DNA of 64,000 bases from Nitzschia sp. DOCU1. Its lineage: Eukaryota; Bacillariophyta; Bacillariophyceae; Bacillariales; Bacillariaceae. How positions within the stretch are numbered: position 1 is the first letter of the stretch; each line of letters starts with the position of its first letter. This document shows positions 9,315 through 17,516 of the stretch, piece by piece. A model generated the notes under the pieces. It was not told the DNA's origin. It saw only the letters and a program-made list of their open reading frames with translations, and ran no database searches. Both the position numbers and the translations under genes were made by a program. The stretch is from assembly GCA_951394045.1 (NCBI GenBank), contig OX595989.1, forward strand, positions 2,604,001 to 2,668,000, given 5' to 3'.

Positions 9315-10472
9315 TCATGGATAAACGAAAACGTTATTGGAAGCAGGAATCGCGGCGGCGTTGTTATTCGAAGCAGGAACGGCGTAGGACGGAATAGAGG
9401 AGGCGGCGGCGTTGTTGTTGGAAGCAGGAATCGTGGCGCTGTTATTGGAAGCAGGAATCGCGGCGGCGTTGTTATTCGAAGCAGGAACGGCGTTGGACGG
9501 AATAGAGGCGGCGGCGTTGTTGTTGGAAGCAGGAATCGCGGCGTAATTCGAAGCAGGAATCGCGCTGGCATTGTTATTTGAAGCAGGAAAGGCGTTGGAC
9601 GGAATAGAGGCGGCGGCGTTGTTGTTGGAAGCAGGAATCGCGGCGTAATTCGAAGCAGGAATCGCGCTGGCATTGTTATTTGAAGCAGGAAAGGCGTTGG
9701 ACGGAATAGAGGCGGCGGCGTTGTTATTGGAAGCAGGAATCGCGGCGTAATTCGAAGCAGGAATCGCGCTGGCATTGTTATTTGAAGCAGGAAAGGCGTT
9801 GGACGGAATAGAGGCGGCGGCGTTGTTGTTGGAAGCAGGAATCGCGGCGTAATTCGAAGCAGGAATCGCGCTGGCATTGTTATTTGAAGCAGGAAAGGCG
9901 TTGGACGGAATAGAGGCGGCGGCGTTGTTATTGGAAGCAGGAATCGCGGCGGCGCTGTTATTGGAAGCAGGAATCGCGGAGGCATTGTTATTGAAAGCAG
10001 GAACGGCGTTGGACGGAATAGAAGCGGCGGCGTTGTTATTGGAAGCAGGAATCACGGCGCTGTTATTGGAAGCAGGAATCGCGGCGGCGTTGTTATTGGA
10101 AGCAGGAATTGCGGCGTTGGCGTTGTTATTCGAAGCAGGAACGGCGTTGGATGGAATAGAAGCGGCGGCGTTGTTATTGGAAGCAAGAATCACGTAGGCG
10201 TTGTTATTCGAAGCAGGAATAGAAGCAGTGGCAAGACGACAACCATCGCTCACGGGCCCAACGTGTTGGACACCATTTGAGGTAGGCGGAGTCATTCGAG
10301 CCTTCTTTCTCCTTGGCTTGTCAGGGTCACGGTCATCATCATCAAAAGGATCGTCAAGTTGTCGTTTGGCTGCAAAAACAATAAACGGTCGCCCAAAGAG
10401 ATACTCGAGGAAGCGAGAAACAAGAGATGTTGCCACATGAATGGCGATTGATTCGAAAGTGGTGGACTCCAT
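9315..10472 (-). CDS. Asn/Ala/Ser-rich tandem-repeat protein inside the element
   Basis: A single frame of 385 residues starts at an ATG at 10472-10470. The N-terminal 90 residues are non-repetitive and include an acidic patch (DDPFDDDDRD) and a basic nuclear-signal-like stretch (KPRRKKARM). The rest is built from nine-residue units of the form IPASNNNAA with variants (IPSNAFP, AIPASNY), ending NNVFVYP. The DNA repeats in 102-bp blocks. Nothing identifies a function; low-complexity Asn-rich tails are usually disordered or aggregation-prone. A TTTTTGCAG acceptor-like site lies inside the N-terminal region, so the true first exon could differ. It lies antisense to, and outside, the transposase-derived gene. 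Confidence 0.5.
   Translation of the reverse strand: MESTTFESIAIHVATSLVSRFLEYLFGRPFIVFAAKRQLDDPFDDDDRDPDKPRRKKARMTPPTSNGVQHVGPVSDGCRLATASIPASNNNAYVILASNNNAAASIPSNAVPASNNNANAAIPASNNNAAAIPASNNSAVIPASNNNAAASIPSNAVPAFNNNASAIPASNNSAAAIPASNNNAAASIPSNAFPASNNNASAIPASNYAAIPASNNNAAASIPSNAFPASNNNASAIPASNYAAIPASNNNAAASIPSNAFPASNNNASAIPASNYAAIPASNNNAAASIPSNAFPASNNNASAIPASNYAAIPASNNNAAASIPSNAVPASNNNAAAIPASNNSATIPASNNNAAASSIPSYAVPASNNNAAAIPASNNVFVYP
9340..10225 (-). repeat. Minisatellite-like coding repeat array, 102-bp higher-order unit
   Basis: A basic 27-nt word (GTTGTTATTGGAAGCAGGAA plus a GC-rich spacer, read on the plus strand) is organised into longer blocks. The block beginning GCGTTGGACGGAATAG starts at 9490, 9592, 9694, 9796 and 9898, exactly 102 bp apart, and the middle copies are nearly identical. 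Later starts at 10006 and 10144 are 108 and 138 bp apart. All unit lengths are multiples of three, so the minus-strand frame stays open. Confidence 0.9.
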
Positions 10473-11120
10473 GAGGACAAATCAACAATCAAATGGAAGA
10501 TGGACTGAGAAATGGTGAATTGTTGTGTTGGTTTGGAGTGAAATTTGGAGATGCATTTGGCAAATTTTGGTAAGGATTGGGGCCGCAAGACCGCAATGGA
10601 ATGCAACATGGCCGTTCGAGATACTCAACAGACACTGTAAGACGGTTGGATGGTCATGTGCACTCAACAGACGGAAGCACACTCGAAATTTAGGCGGGCT
10701 GTCACCGAAATTTGATGAAATAAGAGTAAAAAGGAGCCATACATGATTCAATCGTCCTCTGAGACGTCTGAGACGTTGTCATTGATCTAATTGAAGGAAA
10801 CTTACATAGGCACAATTAGTGGATGAAATTTTTGGGGAAGAGGCGGGAAATTGGTACCATGGTAGGCACTTACACCATGGTTCTACCGGTACTTGTTGTA
10901 GGGGTGCATCAAGGGGTATCATCGTCTGAATGATGATGAGGATGATGAGTAATGCAATGATAAGATGTGATCTAGAAAATGTTGGACAGGCGAGCATCGA
11001 TTTTGAATTTGAAAAGTTGGGAACAAGTCAGGCGCGTAAGCGAGGGTCTTCTGTAGCTATGACGGTGGTCGAGAAGTCAATTTGGGGGGCGGGGGGTCTG
11101 TCCGTCATCTGTCCCTTAAT

Positions 11121-11162
11121 AGGTTATGGGTACACTGTTTGCGGTGGCGTTTAGTCAGAATC
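11121..11162 (-). repeat. Right terminal inverted repeat
   Basis: This is the reverse complement of the left terminal repeat with two mismatches in 42 bp. It ends at 11162, next to GTACTGGTACGG, which shows no clear duplication of the left flank. Confidence 0.75.
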
Positions 11163-11917
11163 GTACTGGTACGGTTCTCCTCCGAAACTCCCTTGTGATG
11201 ACGGTTGTTTTATTAGGCTCTTCGGTAATGGCCCTACCGTATTCGTCCAAGGCCTCCCCAACCCTATCATAGGCCCCAATTCTCATCAATGGAGAGAGCG
11301 AAAGCGAAGGCCATTTGAAATATCCTCCGAATGGAGGGAGAGTTTGAATATTGATTGGTGACGAAAATGTCTTTCGAACGAGAGAGAAGGCGCCTTCGCC
11401 GGAGGGCATATTTACAATCTTGACGAAACTACCGAGGTAAAGAGTTCGGAATGGCGTTCGGAAACTATGAGATCTTCAGAGTTCCTAACCATTTCCAGGG
11501 TTCTTGTCACGAAATGTCGCGATGTCGGCCCGTTTACAAACTTCGTGAGGATAGTAAGCCTTCTGGAAACTGAGTGAGGAATTCTCGCGCAACCCGAAGC
11601 CATAATATTGAAAAAAGGAAACGTCAGTTTCCCCGATCGTGTTGACGGCACACAAAATTGCCACTGCATCATCGAGAATAGATTCAATATATCATAGATC
11701 ATCCATTGATGCTCGACCTTGAAGACGTGTTGAGCCTTCCCATCAAACACGAAGCTAAAATCACGTCCAACTTTACTCGTAGTTGCTCCCACTTTTTCCG
11801 AATTGCCATCCCATAAAAAATTCATCAATCCAGCCTTTCGCTCCTCATCGCACCACCGCTTTTACATCCAGCAGCAGTAACACCACTTTGCTTCTTCGAG
11901 AGACCACACAATACCGG
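11163..11917. other. Flank of the element with unassigned minus-strand frames
   Basis: Two minus-strand frames fill most of this stretch: 138 codons (11828-11412) and 84 codons (11409-11155), in different phases. The 84-codon frame ends inside the right terminal repeat (VPVRF then stop), as expected if an older reading frame was interrupted by insertion. Neither shows a domain I recognise. They could be remnants of one gene. Confidence 0.35.
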
Positions 11918-12331
11918 ATGATCATGCAGTCACCTTCTTCACTTGCTACCCTTCGACAACATCCGTACTACAACCTTCATTTGCTCCGTTGCGGTGTCAA
12001 CCCATCACAACGGCAATCCCAAATGACTCGGGACGACCGTGTACGTTTTGCGCTCTTTGTCAAGATCCTATTCAAGCGCCTCGAAGAAAGTGGAGACCAG
12101 GCTCTCTGCGACAAGGCCAAACGTCTTCTGGCTTCCATTACCAGCAGGAATAAGCAAGGCGATCCCGGTTGCTCACCGCTCATCGAGGCATTGGAGACGA
12201 GACTGAGAGCCATGGTGGGCGAGACGCACTGGAGGAGATCGCATCTTCTTATGCGAGTCTACTTGTCTCGCAACCGCCACATTCTCCCGTCCTACTCGAG
12301 CACTTACCACAAGATATCCTACGCTGCATAA
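11918..12331 (+). CDS. Small basic protein of a diatom-type family
   Basis: 137 residues from the ATG at 11918, preferred over in-frame 11783 because the recognisable part starts well downstream and the intervening residues are Ser/Thr-rich without pattern. The core (RVRFALFVKILFKRLEESGD, AKRLLASITSRNKQGDP, LIEALETRLRAMVGETHWRR) has a layout I recall from many small uncharacterised diatom proteins: a helical K-x-L-F-K-x-L-E segment, a NxxGDP loop and an arginine-rich end with xVGExHWxR. Function is unknown. The gene begins about 750 bp from the right end of the transposon. Confidence 0.6.
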   Translation: MIMQSPSSLATLRQHPYYNLHLLRCGVNPSQRQSQMTRDDRVRFALFVKILFKRLEESGDQALCDKAKRLLASITSRNKQGDPGCSPLIEALETRLRAMVGETHWRRSHLLMRVYLSRNRHILPSYSSTYHKISYAA

Positions 12332-12637
12332 GCAAGGTATCACTCCAGGAATAAGCTTCTTTCCTGTCGAGGAGTAATCCTCATTGTGCCACCCGCGACG
12401 GCTACGGCTTGCTCCTCGTACATAAGCCGACCGGGTGAGACCAAGAGCGAGAACCGGAAACATCACGAAGTTTTTCGGTCATTTTGAAAATAGACCGAGG
12501 TCCTGTATGAAAGGATCCGCTTCACAATCACTGCCTATCAGCTTTAAGTGCTAGTTTGTAGTTTGATTACTACTGGTCTATCTAGAGTTACTACTATAAG
12601 CCAAGTGCAAGTTCGTAGCACGATTACTGCTGGTCTC

Positions 12638-14407
12638 TCAAGTTTCCGCTGGCATTGCCATTAGATGCGTCCATAGGGATTTCACAGGAAGCATCCCCTT
12701 GATTGCAAGTTGCACGGCATCTCTCATCAGTTCGTGATCATTGACAACAGCATGATCAGGGCTCTCATGATAGAGGCGATCGTACAGATTCAAGCCCCTG
12801 GTCAACAGAGGTTGCTTTTGACCTGGATCGTACAAGACCGGGATCCCGTTGCATTCAATCAAGTACATGCGTCCGTCTTCATCTAGCATCCAATCTGCAC
12901 TGTGGATCTCAAATTGCACAGTTTGGAGCCGCGGCGAAGTAGATTTGGCGGCCGCAGATCCGTTTGGCATTGTTGCATTCTCGTCGGCAAACGCCGTCGG
13001 TGGTACTTCGAGTTTGCCTTGATCAATGGCTCTCCTTAAGACTGTCTTCATGTTGGATTGACACAACTCAGTCAAGTTCCATTGGATACGCCAAGGGTGA
13101 TCTCTGTACAGTCGTTCCGTTCGCATAGTTGTTATCTGTGCTGCATCCGAAGTATCATCTAAACTCCACTCTACGTCAGCGGTGGCCAACCAGAATAAAT
13201 CGTGCTGGTAGAGTTGCCACTCAATCTTGCCCGTATCCATTGTGCGAGTGCACCCAATCCATTGATAGGTCTTGACGTGGCACTTGTGATTGTTCTTCCA
13301 GAGGAGTGGGCGTGGAACGTGGGCTTGAAGCTGATCATCAGCCTCCAGCTGGGTCGGCAATGTCTTTAACACTTTCACGGCTCGTCCTCCATTCTGATTC
13401 ACCTTCTTGAGAAACCAAAGACCAGGATCGTGTTGCTGCTTGTATGCTACCGCATCATCTATCGTTGGGAAGGTTGGGGGCATCAGCTCTGGCACTAAAT
13501 CATACAATTGATCCTTTTCGTCGAGATACTTGCGTCCGACGAGAAAGAAACGGATATCCGTCCCGAATTGTGGTTCATCGCACAAGTCCACCATTCGTCG
13601 GCCCAAAGGGCAGTAATATTGCTTCGGTTCCTGGCCCAAGGACTTTTGTTCTTGATACCAAGGTTGAGTGGGCCATACAACGTAGCCATACTTTTCAACC
13701 AGGTAATGTAAATACAAGGAGATGTGTCCACCGCGCCCCACGTCACATACATACTTTACTGGCGGCGGCCGTGAAAGCGTGGGAGCCATCGGTATTTGCT
13801 GATGCAACAAATCCAGTGACTCCAAATATTCTACCATAGAAATGACCTGTTCGTTGAGGAAGCGGCCATGATCGATCAGAGATCGACAACGTTGCTCGTT
13901 TTCGTCCCCCAGGCTTTCCTGAATCCATTGAATCTTGGGGGCGGCGAGTACATCCCCCAGAATCATCGACATTGCCTGAACAGTCGGTGCATATCCCACT
14001 AATGTATACTCATGCGACGCCATGTCATCACGTCTCAAAGCACCCAACAGAGTATCATCCGAACTTTGCGGTAAAAATGTCGTCCTTTGGGTCGCCGTTT
14101 CCCTCTCGAGGGGAGCATCGGCGATGCACAAATCTTTGGACGTAAACCACTGGACGTTGCGACCACTGGCTGCCAGCTTTTGCAAAACTCCCAACCGTGG
14201 ATGACATGCCGCAATGTCGGATAATTGGGACGCCTCGAAGTAAAGTTGCGTGTAGACAATAGCCACGTTACCGTGATGTCGCGCCGCTTGGACCGCCAAA
14301 GATACTAAATCCACCCACAGTCGCGCTTTCGGCGCTTCAAGCTTCTGTGCCACATCCGGTTGTAGATCGCAAACGACTAACGTTTTCTTGGGTTGGGTTG
14401 AAGTCAT
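12638..14407 (-). CDS. Isochorismatase-like / tubulin-tyrosine-ligase-like fusion protein
   Basis: A single-exon frame of 589 residues. Residues about 8-175 follow the isochorismatase-like (cysteine hydrolase) plan: KKTLVVCDLQPDV at the start (family: VVDLQNDF), a central TTF...DDTLLGALR helix and VGYAPTVQAMSMILGDVLAA, where the catalytic Cys region (C[GV]VATDxCV) should be; no Cys is present there. Residues about 215-560 are a TTL-type ATP-grasp ligase: WFLKKVNQNGGRAVKVL, HVKTYQWIG, and SADWMLDEDGRMYLIECNG (family: DxxLDxxxxxWLLEVN). TTL enzymes ligate amino acids to tubulin or other protein tails. The missing Cys suggests a non-catalytic N-terminal domain. No targeting signal is seen. Confidence 0.75.
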   Translation of the reverse strand: MTSTQPKKTLVVCDLQPDVAQKLEAPKARLWVDLVSLAVQAARHHGNVAIVYTQLYFEASQLSDIAACHPRLGVLQKLAASGRNVQWFTSKDLCIADAPLERETATQRTTFLPQSSDDTLLGALRRDDMASHEYTLVGYAPTVQAMSMILGDVLAAPKIQWIQESLGDENEQRCRSLIDHGRFLNEQVISMVEYLESLDLLHQQIPMAPTLSRPPPVKYVCDVGRGGHISLYLHYLVEKYGYVVWPTQPWYQEQKSLGQEPKQYYCPLGRRMVDLCDEPQFGTDIRFFLVGRKYLDEKDQLYDLVPELMPPTFPTIDDAVAYKQQHDPGLWFLKKVNQNGGRAVKVLKTLPTQLEADDQLQAHVPRPLLWKNNHKCHVKTYQWIGCTRTMDTGKIEWQLYQHDLFWLATADVEWSLDDTSDAAQITTMRTERLYRDHPWRIQWNLTELCQSNMKTVLRRAIDQGKLEVPPTAFADENATMPNGSAAAKSTSPRLQTVQFEIHSADWMLDEDGRMYLIECNGIPVLYDPGQKQPLLTRGLNLYDRLYHESPDHAVVNDHELMRDAVQLAIKGMLPVKSLWTHLMAMPAET

Positions 14408-15095
14408 CCTGAGTTATTGAATGGATGATTGTATTGCAAGGAGGGTGCCTTTAGGATTGTTGGCAACAAGAAGCTACCACGGCTCATCGGCAGAGCAATG
14501 CCAAGAGGTCATTTTCGTGATGGACGGACACGCTCGCCTTGGAAGGAGTGAGCGCGCTACCAGGTATGGTTCCTGTGCGCCGGCACCTCTAAGATGGAAA
14601 TGGTACGTATGATAGATATGTAACATGATTGCTAAGCTATGATTGGGATCGGGGGAAGGAAATTTGCAATGCACCGCGTCAGAGTGCACGGCTAGTAGTA
14701 GTACGTAGCCGTCTCATTGGCTTGTTATTATTATTTAGCAGTTCCATGAATGTGTGGAAGCAAGGAGATCGAACCTTCACAGACTCCTTTTACTCCTACC
14801 GGTACGACCAAGGCAGCCCAGTTTCATTCATGACGGCGAGCCGGAGCAGTGACGACGACGCGGGTCAATGAGCAAGGCTCGTCGTCTCCGCTTTTCAGGA
14901 GAACGTGTGTAACGGAATAACGTACTTGTTAGTGCATCCTCGCGCGTAAAGTATGTGATGATTCGAATGGATGTTGACTTCAATTTCAATTCAAAGCGGA
15001 TACTCAGATTTTTTTGTTCCAACCACCGCCGTTATTCGCTGAAATGAAATGACGAGAAATAAACATTCCAAAATCAGCACACCCAACTGACAACG
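14408..15095. other. Divergent spacer
   Basis: The region lies between the TTL-fusion start (minus) and the next plus-strand start. It contains short frames only, an exact TACCGGTA palindrome at 14797-14804, and AT-rich sequence close to the downstream gene. No RNA gene or domain is visible. Confidence 0.45.
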
Positions 15096-16049
15096 ATGGG
15101 GAAAGCACCGACAATCACCGACTTGGACGCATTGTGCCAACGCGCGGCCATCATCAATGCGCTGAATGAAAGGAAAAATGATACGACGCTACGCATGATA
15201 TTGACATCGCTGGGTGTTGAGGAGAAGCTGCTGGAGAGGGCTCTTGCAAGGACTCACAAGCTCATCAAGGATCGCCCACCGCATTTTCCCAAGCCTTTGG
15301 GCGAATTGTTTGTCGATGCAACACTTCGAGAGAAGGAGTTCTTTTGTGCCATCATGTGGAAATCCACCAAGGACACCAAGTGGAATCAAACAACTTCAGA
15401 AGTTTGGAGAACCTTGCACTACGGCAACGATGAACTCCTTCCTTCGTCTCAAGGGCAAATGTTTCGTTTCGCGAAGGAGATTGATCCTGACAAACTCCCT
15501 CATGGCTTCCAGGCAGCGATTCCGTTTGAAGTCGGCATTGATAGAAGTATTAAAAAAATCCGAAAGGAAGAAGAAAAGCCCAATAAGCAAGTTGTCGTCT
15601 TTCCGGCCGATTTCGACGTGGGAAAGGAGAACCCTGTGTCACAGAAGGTACTGAACTGCCCTCCCGGGCGCCCCTTGTTTGACGCGTCCGGCAAGACTCC
15701 TCTTCAACCCACAAGCACCAAAGTGCAAATCGAGCCTGCTGCTTTGAACCAAGCCATTCCGTTTGGAAAGATGCGTTACCTTATGGTCCCGCCGGTCCCA
15801 GTAGGCCCGGGTGCCACCGAGATTCGCATGGTCTACGACGCCACCACGGGCAAGCTTTCTGTCGATTGCAAGATGGAAGCCGAAAAAAAGGTGAAACACA
15901 AGAAGTTGGCACCTCAAGCTCGTCAGGCTGCCCCACAGCTCCCAGCTAGCAAGACGCCTATGAAAGAGGTTTGTGTCCCTGAAAACTTGTGGAGCCCACT
16001 TTCCGACGTTTCAGGCTTGACTGCCAATTTCGCCGGTCTCTATTTTTAA
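15096..16049 (+). CDS. Orphan protein of unknown function
   Basis: A single-exon frame of 317 residues starting MGKAPTITDLDALCQRAA. The first 70 residues look helical (INALNERKNDTTLRMILTSL, LLERALARTHKLIKD). A middle region has aromatic and acidic clusters (REKEFFCAIMWKSTKDTKW). The C-terminal third is basic and Pro-rich (KKVKHKKLAPQARQAAPQLP). There is no signal peptide or transmembrane helix. I do not recognise any domain. A poly(A)-signal-like AATAAA follows within about 50 bp of the stop, supporting a real transcript end that converges with the light-harvesting gene. Confidence 0.6.
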   Translation: MGKAPTITDLDALCQRAAIINALNERKNDTTLRMILTSLGVEEKLLERALARTHKLIKDRPPHFPKPLGELFVDATLREKEFFCAIMWKSTKDTKWNQTTSEVWRTLHYGNDELLPSSQGQMFRFAKEIDPDKLPHGFQAAIPFEVGIDRSIKKIRKEEEKPNKQVVVFPADFDVGKENPVSQKVLNCPPGRPLFDASGKTPLQPTSTKVQIEPAALNQAIPFGKMRYLMVPPVPVGPGATEIRMVYDATTGKLSVDCKMEAEKKVKHKKLAPQARQAAPQLPASKTPMKEVCVPENLWSPLSDVSGLTANFAGLYF

Positions 16050-16107
16050 GAAAAATAGCATAGAATAATGGAAATGCAATAATAAAGTGATAAGTTATTA
16101 ATAAAAT

Positions 16108-16965
16108 CTAAAAGCTTCCCATGAGTACACTTTCCAGACCTTCTTCGGCTGCCATTGCACCAATGACCGCGTCTTCTAACGTTTCCGTCAGAGGTTGAAA
16201 CAGGATTGGCGTATCGTCGACAACAGACATTTTCGTCGCGTATTCTTCCACCATATACCCTGTTACTCCCAACATTGCCGTTCTTCCGTGCTTGATTTCT
16301 GCCAGCTTGAGTCGTTCCTGCGTAAGCTTGTCAGATGGGAAGAAGTTTAATGGATCAAAGCCAAGATTTCCAGGGAAGTACTCGGGTCCACCCTTTCGAG
16401 CCTTTGCTACTCCATACATGTCAATTGCAGCAGATAGACCCAAACAGAATCCCCAAAATTTAGGGCTGATATGTCCCATGCCACCATTCAAGACGGACGG
16501 CACTCGATCCCCCGCCTCCAGCATGGCTGGTGCCTGAAAGAACTCGGCAATATCCTTATCGAGAATCTCAGCGACAGGCCATCCGATCGCTGCTATCATG
16601 GCAAGACGAGCATGTTTAATCTCGGCCTCTCGATATTCCCAGAGTTGCTCCCTGTTCTTGGCGAGACCCAGAGGATCAAAGCCCACATTCCCCGCCAGAT
16701 CCGAATTTCGCAGAGTTGCCGGACATTCTAGAAACGGAATCGCTTCCGACATTTTCTTGCCAAACTGCGTCGGCAGCATCTTCGAATCTCGTACTTCTTT
16801 CTTTTCAGGGACATCCTGCTGATAATACGAAAGCTCGTCTTCGGAGTAGGCGGTCATTGAGAGCGTTCTTTGTGACTCGAATCTGGGCTGCGACGGAACG
16901 AATCCTGACACAAATGGCGTGGATATCAATGCCACTGTCGAAAGCTGTACAGCATATCTCATCAT
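16108..16965 (-). CDS. Fucoxanthin chlorophyll a/c light-harvesting protein (LHC superfamily)
   Basis: 285 residues, single exon. A signal peptide and plastid junction (STPFVSGFVPSQP) lead the protein into the plastid. The two hallmark LHC helices are present: EIKHARLAMIAAIGWPVAE near residue 113 and AEIKHGRTAMLGVTGYMVEE near residue 222, each with the E/R and H/R pigment-binding and salt-bridge residues. Each is preceded by the conserved GNVGFDPLGLA and GNLGFDPLNFF loops. A middle helix (FWGFCLGLSAAIDMYGVAKA) lies between. The product binds chlorophylls and carotenoids in thylakoid antennae. The sequence is not a standard Lhcf; the subfamily is uncertain. The residue before the second helix (MVEEYATKM) and the long C-terminus are somewhat atypical. 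Confidence 0.92.
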   Translation of the reverse strand: MMRYAVQLSTVALISTPFVSGFVPSQPRFESQRTLSMTAYSEDELSYYQQDVPEKKEVRDSKMLPTQFGKKMSEAIPFLECPATLRNSDLAGNVGFDPLGLAKNREQLWEYREAEIKHARLAMIAAIGWPVAEILDKDIAEFFQAPAMLEAGDRVPSVLNGGMGHISPKFWGFCLGLSAAIDMYGVAKARKGGPEYFPGNLGFDPLNFFPSDKLTQERLKLAEIKHGRTAMLGVTGYMVEEYATKMSVVDDTPILFQPLTETLEDAVIGAMAAEEGLESVLMGSF

Positions 16966-17516
16966 TTAATCGAAACAAAATCCAGATCACAATCAATGCT
17001 AACTTGCTTTTGCTAAGAAGACTGGTCACTTCTTCTTGCTATTATTATGGACGCAAAGAACCTTCAGAACCCAATTTTGATGGCTGTGAGTCTGTTCATT
17101 CGCTGAAGAGGAAAACGGAGTACCGGTAGTGTTCGCTGAAAGATGTGGCAACATCTGCTCGTAGTGACATCGACGTGGCGAGTGGCCGAGCAAGGACAAC
17201 CCGATGCTTCTCCAATGAAATTGCACGCACTGCGGTGGAGATTTTGTGACAGGAGGACAGACCGAAAGATGAGGGATTGACCAATTCGACCGGTGACGTC
17301 AGTGATCGACGATGATGATGAAATCGAAAAAGCTACCCACCCTTGAAAACCCGGCAGCTCTTGCTTTCGGCCTCGTCGTCGTCGAAAGAACATGGCGTCC
17401 AAATCGTGGTCGCCATCTTGTGGAGTCCGTCTAGTTCTTGTCAGATATTGATTTTATTCTTTGGATTCAAGTGTTTGCGCTGACAGCAAGTTGCTCTCCT
17501 TCGTCAAAGATACGCC
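16966..17516. other. Divergent promoter region (antenna gene / carrier gene)
   Basis: The region is upstream of both the light-harvesting gene (minus) and the carrier gene (plus). It contains short frames only and an exact TACCGGTA palindrome at 17121-17128. No domain is seen. It probably holds the promoters of two plastid-protein genes. Confidence 0.45.

Larger units (their letters stand above)
6685..11162. mobile_element. Probable MULE-derived transposable element (about 4.5 kb)
   Basis: Both ends carry the same sequence in inverted orientation: 6685-6726 and the reverse complement of 11121-11162 share 42 bp with two mismatches, beginning GATTCTGACTAAACGCCACC. Inside lie a SWIM-type zinc-finger gene of MULE-transposase ancestry on the plus strand and a repeat-rich gene on the minus strand. 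I could not find an obvious 8-11 bp target-site duplication next to the repeats, so either the element is old or the true ends differ by a few bases. The catalytic domain is missing from the transposase-like gene, so the copy is presumably non-autonomous. Confidence 0.6.

Noticed and set aside
9490..9999. Regular 102-bp direct repeats as a CRISPR array
   Set aside because: Repeats are contiguous with no unique spacers, are multiples of three and stay open as a protein frame; the genome is eukaryotic.
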